From Pseudomonadota bacterium (lineage in GTDB: Bacteria > Pseudomonadota > Alphaproteobacteria > Reyranellales > Reyranellaceae): DNA of 10,045 nucleotides. The notes under the pieces were generated by a model that saw only the letters and a list, made by a program, of their open reading frames with translations, was not told the origin of the DNA and ran no database searches. The stretch spans positions 1-10,045 of the forward strand of contig JAEZHS010000436.1 in NCBI GenBank assembly GCA_023436825.1, read 5' to 3'. This document shows positions 6,641 through 10,045 of this stretch, piece after piece. Every line of letters begins with the position of its first letter. Position 1 is the stretch's first letter. The translations under genes and the position numbers were made by a program.

Positions 6641-6967
6641 ATGATCATCGCCACGACAGAAAACATTGCCGGCCACCGGGTCGCGACCACCCTGGGCCAG
6701 GTCTTCGGCGTGGTCGTGCGCCGCCGTGGCATCGGCGGCAACATTGTCGCCGGCCTGCGCTCCATCGTCGGCGGCGAGATCCACGAGTACACCCAGATGG
6801 TGGAGGAGGCGCGTCGTCACGCCACCGACCGCATGGTTGCCAACGCGACGGCCATGGGCGCCAACGCCATCCTGGTCATGCGCTTCGATTCCTCGGAGAT
6901 CGGCGAGACCATGAGCGAGATCGTGGCCTACGGCACGGCGGCGGTGATCGAGCCGCAGGGATCGTGA
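6641..6967 (+). CDS. ybjQ: YbjQ/UPF0145 family protein (putative heavy-metal-binding domain)
   Basis: This 108-residue cytosolic protein is of the UPF0145 (YbjQ) family, the usual length for that family. Hallmarks are GGNIVAGLRSIVGGEIHEY (residues 27-45), an amphipathic helix with MVEEARRHATDRM, and GANAILVMRFD near residue 75. Family members form ring-like pentamers and are annotated as putative heavy-metal-binding proteins, though their function is not established. The ATG at 6641 follows GAAAGGG. Two in-frame stops, 12 bases apart, lie in a short direct repeat of ATCGTGA (6961-6967 and 6973-6979). The next open frame is in the same reading frame, so read-through would be needed to fuse them; separate translation is more likely. 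Confidence 0.85.
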   Translation: MIIATTENIAGHRVATTLGQVFGVVVRRRGIGGNIVAGLRSIVGGEIHEYTQMVEEARRHATDRMVANATAMGANAILVMRFDSSEIGETMSEIVAYGTAAVIEPQGS

Positions 6968-7039
6968 TCGCGATCGTGACGGGGCCGCGCCTGACACAGG
7001 CTGCACCGCGCCATCACCGGCGGCACGCTGCTCGAGCGT

Positions 7040-7216
7040 GTGGTCTACAAGCCATTGCTACGCGAAAGGCCGGGCGCGGGCTGGAGCAAAACTGCAGAGC
7101 GCTTCATCGATCCCGGCACTGGTAAGGCGGTCGACGTGTTCTACAATCCGCGCACGGGCGAACGGCAATATGTCGCCGACGAGCCGGAGAAGAAGGCGAA
7201 AGGAAGGACTGGATGA
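7040..7216 (+). CDS. Small unrecognised protein, translationally coupled to the downstream receptor
   Basis: From GTG 7040 this frame encodes 58 residues with protein-like composition: VVYKPLLRERPGAGW, then ERFIDPGTGKAVDVFYNP, RTGERQY and a Lys-rich tail. The paired DPGTGKAVDVFYNP and TGERQYV segments look like a short beta-hairpin module. The stop TGA (7214-7216) overlaps the receptor ATG (7213-7215) as ATGA, typical of coupled genes, and the receptor's AGGAAGG site lies inside this frame. The frame is open from 6995 (after a TGA at 6992-6994) but contains no ATG. The true start could be GTG 7040 or CTG 7001, or the gene may be a fragment whose 5' part was lost or frameshifted between 6968 and 7030. 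No ribosome site is obvious. I do not recognise a family, and the call rests on composition and spacing. Confidence 0.5.
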   Translation: MVYKPLLRERPGAGWSKTAERFIDPGTGKAVDVFYNPRTGERQYVADEPEKKAKGRTG

Positions 7217-8178
7217 AGATGCTCGGCAGGCGGGCCGTGATCGCGACGGCCGGCGCATTGGCCGCGACGGGGCGGGCATCGGCGCAGAATTTCCCAGCCA
7301 AGCCGATACGCATCATTGCGCCGTTCGGACCCGGCACTGCCACCGACACCGTGGCGCGCGTGATCGCCAACGAGCTCGGCAAGCTCACCGGCCAGTCGGT
7401 CGTGATCGAGAACAAGCCCGGCGCCGAGGGCCAGATCGGCGCCCAGGCCGCGGCCACGGCGGCACCCGACGGCTACACGATGTTCATCACCACCCAGACC
7501 ACGCAGGCGATCAACCAGCATGTCTACAAGTCGCTGACCTACGATCCGGTGAAGAGTTTTGCGCCGGTCTGCGGCCTGACCCTGGGTGCGCAGATCGTCA
7601 TGGTGAAGAACGAGCTGCCGGTGAAGACCGTGGCCGAGTTCATTGCGCTGGCCAAGAAAGAGCCGGGCAAGCTCTCCTTCGGCAGCGGCAACGGCTCCAG
7701 CCGCGGCGGCGCCGAGCTGTTCCGCGTCATGGCCAAGATCGACGTCTTGGGCGTGCCGTACAAAACCCAGCCGCAGGCCGTCAGCGACCTTCTGGGCGGC
7801 CGCATCGACATCATCTTCTCGGATTTCACGGCCGGGCTGCCGGCGGTGCTCGATGGCCGCGCCCGCGGCATCGGCGTCACCAGCAAGAAGCCCATCCCCG
7901 GGCTGGAGCAGTTCCCGACCGTCGATTCGACGGTACCGGGCTTCGAGATGTGGGCCTGGACGGCCGCCTACGTTCCCGCCGGCACGCCGAAGCCCATCGT
8001 CGACAGGCTGAACGCCCTGATCCGCGAGGCGATGAAGTCGGAGAGCTACCTCACGCTGACGCGCACGACCTACGGCATCCCGTTCCCCGGCACGCCGGAG
8101 GAACTCGCCGCCTTCCAGGCCAGCGAGACCAAGAAGTGGGGCGAGATCGTCACCGCGGCGGGGATGCAGGAGCCTTAG
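7213..8178 (+). CDS. Tripartite tricarboxylate transporter substrate-binding protein (TctC/Bug family)
   Basis: This 321-residue periplasmic receptor belongs to the Bug (TctC) family, which binds carboxylates and related small organic compounds with high affinity. The signal peptide ends at ASA (residue 24). Family landmarks follow: PIRIIAPFGPGTATDTVAR (31-49), VIENKPGAEGQIGAQAA, and APDGYTMF, the conserved segment contacting ligand between the lobes. SDFTAGLPAVLDGRARGIGV and VPAGTPKPIVDRLNALI follow in the C-terminal lobe. Length is standard. The start at 7213 has AGGAAGG (7201-7207). No TctA or TctB membrane gene is nearby, as is common for orphan Bug proteins. The gene is coupled by ATGA overlap to the small upstream frame, and its 3' end overlaps the convergent MFS gene by 29 bases. 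The ligand is unknown. Confidence 0.93.
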   Translation: MKMLGRRAVIATAGALAATGRASAQNFPAKPIRIIAPFGPGTATDTVARVIANELGKLTGQSVVIENKPGAEGQIGAQAAATAAPDGYTMFITTQTTQAINQHVYKSLTYDPVKSFAPVCGLTLGAQIVMVKNELPVKTVAEFIALAKKEPGKLSFGSGNGSSRGGAELFRVMAKIDVLGVPYKTQPQAVSDLLGGRIDIIFSDFTAGLPAVLDGRARGIGVTSKKPIPGLEQFPTVDSTVPGFEMWAWTAAYVPAGTPKPIVDRLNALIREAMKSESYLTLTRTTYGIPFPGTPEELAAFQASETKKWGEIVTAAGMQEP

Positions 8179-9346
8179 CTGGCGCGCGTGCCGCGGCGAG
8201 CTGCCAGACGGCTGCAGCCAGGACGCAGGCAGCGACGGCGAAGAAGGCCGCGCGATAGCTGACGGTCGAGGCGATCAGCGCGAACAGCGGCGGGCCGAAC
8301 ACGGCGCCGGAGAAGGCGAGGGAAGTCTGCACCGCGGCCACTGCCGCCGTCTCTCCGGGCGGCGAGAGATGAGCGAACTCGGCCTGCGACGTGCCGTTCC
8401 AGCTGATCACCACCGAGCCGTAGCCGATCACCACCAGAGCGATCAGCCAGAACGGCGTGTCGGCCCGGAGGAGGCCGATGGCGACGCAGCCTACTGTCAT
8501 GGCGAGGCCCGTCCAGCCCAGCACCAGCATGCGCGGAATGCGGTCGCCGACAGCGCCGCTCACCAGGCGCAGCGCCGTCCCGGCGAGCTGCGACAGTGCC
8601 AGCAGCAGGCCGGCGCGGGCGATGCTGAGGCCACAATGCTCGTAGAGATAGGTCACGAGATAGAAGGTGAAGGTGTGCTGGGCGATGACGTAGACGAGGG
8701 CCGACCAGCCCAGCACGCGCAGCTGGGCATGCCCCAGCACGAAACGGACCGAGCGCCAGATGCCGGCCGGCGCCCGGCCGGAGGCGACCACGACATCGAT
8801 GCGCGAGCGCAGCAGCTCGACGACCAGGATTGCCACGATGGCCATGGCCGCCGCGACCAGGCTGGCGCCGCGCCATCCGACATGCGCCATCAGGAAAGGG
8901 AAGACGACGCCGGCCAGGGCGAAGCCGATGGGCACGCCGGTCTGCTTCAACGAGAACACGAAGCCGAACCATTCGCGCGGCACGCGCTGGGCCAGCACGT
9001 GCGCGGAGGCCGGGTTGATCGGGCCTTGCGCGGCGCCGATGAAGATCACGGCGATGACTGTTGCCGCCACCAGCGCCAGGGCATTGAAGGCGAGCCCGAT
9101 CGCCGCCATCAACAGGGCGAACTGGCAGACGCGTACCGCGCCCAGGCGCACGATCGGCCCGGCGGCGAACAGCGCCAGGACGGCGGCGACGACGTAGATG
9201 ATGGCGGTGAAGATGCCAACCAGCTTCGGGTCGATCGCGAGGTCCTTGGCGACCGCCGGCATCATGACGCCGAGCGCCAGCACGCAGACCGAGATCATCG
9301 CCTGGATGGCCAGCATGCTGGCCACGGGGAGGATCGCCCGGTTCAT
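8150..9346 (-). CDS. Major facilitator superfamily (MFS) transporter
   Basis: This 398-residue inner-membrane carrier has about 12 hydrophobic helices and the usual MFS length. The first helix begins right after the start (VASMLAIQAMISVCVLALG). The second half keeps the loop motif GDRIPR between helices 8 and 9, while the matching loop in the first half is degenerate (AGPIVRLGAVRV). SLKQTGVPIGFALAGVVFP in helix 5 is typical of the CynX/YbfB-like MFS group, which moves small organic anions. The ATG at 9346 (MNRAILPV) is chosen because the longer frame (to 9457) translates straight through palindromic repeats. No clear ribosome site precedes 9346, so the start is only moderately sure. The stop (8152-8150) lies inside the convergent receptor gene. 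The substrate is unknown. Confidence 0.88.
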   Translation of the reverse strand: MNRAILPVASMLAIQAMISVCVLALGVMMPAVAKDLAIDPKLVGIFTAIIYVVAAVLALFAAGPIVRLGAVRVCQFALLMAAIGLAFNALALVAATVIAVIFIGAAQGPINPASAHVLAQRVPREWFGFVFSLKQTGVPIGFALAGVVFPFLMAHVGWRGASLVAAAMAIVAILVVELLRSRIDVVVASGRAPAGIWRSVRFVLGHAQLRVLGWSALVYVIAQHTFTFYLVTYLYEHCGLSIARAGLLLALSQLAGTALRLVSGAVGDRIPRMLVLGWTGLAMTVGCVAIGLLRADTPFWLIALVVIGYGSVVISWNGTSQAEFAHLSPPGETAAVAAVQTSLAFSGAVFGPPLFALIASTVSYRAAFFAVAACVLAAAVWQLAAARAPAKAPASPPR

Positions 9347-9369
9347 CAGGGACTGCGGCCCGAGAGCAG

Positions 9370-9415
9370 CCTCATGCTGAGGAGCATTGCGCAGCGATGC
9401 GTCTCGAAGCATGGG
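9370..9415 (+). repeat. Palindromic repeat, copy A
   Basis: A 46-base imperfect palindrome begins CCTCATGCTGAGGAGCATTG and ends GTCTCGAAGCATGGG. The outer stem is CATGCT with AGCATG; the inner stem is GAG with CTC and GCAT with ATGC. It matches copy B on the other strand at most conserved positions (CCTCA..CTGAGGAGC ... CTCGAAG..TGGG). It closely resembles the short CTGAGGAGC/TCTCGAAG palindromes dispersed in alphaproteobacterial genomes. It lies 24 bases upstream of the MFS start. Confidence 0.75.
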
Positions 9416-9436
9416 CGGCAGGCGAGGTGCCTGTTG

Positions 9437-9480
9437 CCCACCCTTCGAGGCGCGCACTTCGTGCGCTCCTCAGGGTGAGG
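9437..9480 (-). repeat. Palindromic repeat, copy B (inverted relative to copy A)
   Basis: Read on the minus strand this begins CCTCACCCTGAGGAGCGCAC and ends CGCCTCGAAGGGTGGG. The outer stem CACCCT/AGGGTG and the inner stem GAGG/CCTC plus GCGCAC/GTGCGC form a strong hairpin with a GAA loop. It is 19 bases downstream of the HpcH-like stop in the direction of transcription. It may therefore end or stabilise that transcript. Copies A and B face each other across about 21 bases, the layout of paired REP-like elements. Confidence 0.78.
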
Positions 9481-9499
9481 TGGGGCACTGAACGACGAC

Positions 9500-10045
9500 C
9501 TACATCCCGAACAGGTCGGCCTTGTTGAGGATCGTATTGCGCAGGATGCGGATCGAGGCGACGTCGACCATGATGCCGTCGACGTTGATGGCGCCCAGCC
9601 CCTGGGCCTCGGCCTCGGCATAGGCCTTCTCGAGCTTTCTTGCCCGCGCGACATCCTCCGGTTTCGGCGAGTAGATCTCGAGCGCATGCTCGATCTGCGA
9701 AGGATGGATCGCCCACTTGCCGACGCAGCCCAGGATCATCGAGCGGCGGCACTCCTCGCGATACGCATCGGGATTCTTGAAGTCGGCGAACGGGCCGTCG
9801 ACCGGGTCGATGCCGGCGGCGCGGCAGGCCAACACCAGCCGGAAGCGGGCATAGTGCCAAATGTCGCCGGGATAGCCGTCGGTCTCGCCGACGTTCTTGT
9901 TGGTGACGCCCATCGAGGCCGAGAAGTCGCCCATGCCGAACACCAGGCACTCCAGGCGCGGCGTCGACTTGGCGATGGCGTCGACGTTCTGCATGCCCTC
10001 GACCTCCTCGATCAGGGCTTCCAGGCCGATGCGGTTCTTGAGCTT
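9500..10045 (-). CDS. HpcH/HpaI aldolase / citrate lyase beta-like (CitE, malyl-CoA lyase type), 5' end outside window
   Basis: The C-terminal 181 residues of a TIM-barrel CoA-ester lyase are present; the frame is open to the right edge, so the start is missing. Landmarks are IGLEALIEEVEGMQNVDAIA, then PRLECLVFGMGDFSASMG, which carries the acidic Mg2+ ligand (Asp of GMGDFS) of the CitE/Mcl family. Further on come the AIHPSQIE substrate-loop motif and a helical C-terminal extension ending ILRNTILNKADLFGM. Mcl-type enzymes cleave or form malyl-CoA, beta-methylmalyl-CoA or citramalyl-CoA; which one applies here cannot be told from this part. The long C-terminal lid and the VDGIMVDVASIR segment resemble beta-methylmalyl/malyl-CoA lyases more than citrate lyase itself. 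Two palindromic repeats follow the stop. Confidence 0.88.
   Translation of the reverse strand, partial: KLKNRIGLEALIEEVEGMQNVDAIAKSTPRLECLVFGMGDFSASMGVTNKNVGETDGYPGDIWHYARFRLVLACRAAGIDPVDGPFADFKNPDAYREECRRSMILGCVGKWAIHPSQIEHALEIYSPKPEDVARARKLEKAYAEAEAQGLGAINVDGIMVDVASIRILRNTILNKADLFGM

Noticed and set aside
5350..7125. Long plus-strand open frame (591 codons) across the receptor gene and into the YbjQ-like gene
   Set aside because: It is antisense to a strong family-5 receptor and then out of frame with YbjQ. It has no recognisable domains and no ribosome site.
9347..9457. 37-residue N-terminal extension of the MFS protein
   Set aside because: It is a translation of the palindromic repeats, not conserved protein, and would precede the first membrane helix with unrelated sequence.
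8369..9478. Plus-strand open frame of 369 codons opposite the MFS gene
   Set aside because: It is an antisense shadow with Asp/Gln/His/Arg-rich low-information sequence and no domain.

Overview
The window looks like a chromosomal segment from a high-GC alphaproteobacterium. The evidence is strong GC bias at third codon positions, two different periplasmic solute receptors (one tripartite-tricarboxylate 'Bug' type, one oligopeptide/family-5 type), a CitE/malyl-CoA-lyase-like gene, a secreted NHL-propeller protein, and short palindromic repeats of a kind common in Hyphomicrobiales/Rhodospirillales genomes. The genus cannot be fixed from sequence alone; a Reyranella- or Bradyrhizobium-like soil or water heterotroph would fit. 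No rRNA, tRNA, CRISPR array, transposase or phage gene was seen.

Layout, left to right. (1) 1-2258: a plus-strand pair, a dienelactone-hydrolase-family enzyme followed 10 bases later by a HpaB/4-hydroxybutyryl-CoA-dehydratase-superfamily flavoprotein. (2) 2259-2613: a gap holding a dispersed-repeat-like sequence, two short hairpins and the C-terminal remnant of a small GIY-YIG endonuclease gene that has lost its GIY/YIG end. (3) 6540 down to 2614: a tightly packed minus-strand operon read as family-5 solute receptor, glutathione S-transferase (GST), VOC/glyoxalase-fold protein, secreted NHL beta-propeller. The last gene has a start-region anomaly: a strong ribosome binding site and ATG lie out of frame with the body of the protein. 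(4) 6641-8178 plus strand: a YbjQ/UPF0145 protein, an unrecognised ~58-residue reading frame, and a TctC/Bug-type receptor joined to that frame by an ATGA overlap. (5) 9346 down to 8150: a minus-strand major facilitator (MFS) transporter whose 3' end overlaps the receptor gene tail-to-tail by 29 bases. (6) 9347-9499: two related palindromic repeats in inverted orientation. (7) 10045 down to 9500: the C-terminal part of a HpcH/HpaI (CitE-like) lyase that continues past the right edge.

Taken together this is a catabolic and uptake neighbourhood. Two receptors without their own permeases and one MFS carrier handle small organic solutes. A flavin monooxygenase-like enzyme, a hydrolase, a GST, a VOC protein and a CoA-ester lyase could process aromatic or organic-acid substrates. 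The substrates are not determined. No complete new defence or mobile system is visible. The least explained items are the receptor-GST-VOC-NHL operon, the coupled 58-residue frame, the GIY-YIG remnant beside palindromic repeats, and the repeat pair whose stems differ by compensatory base changes.
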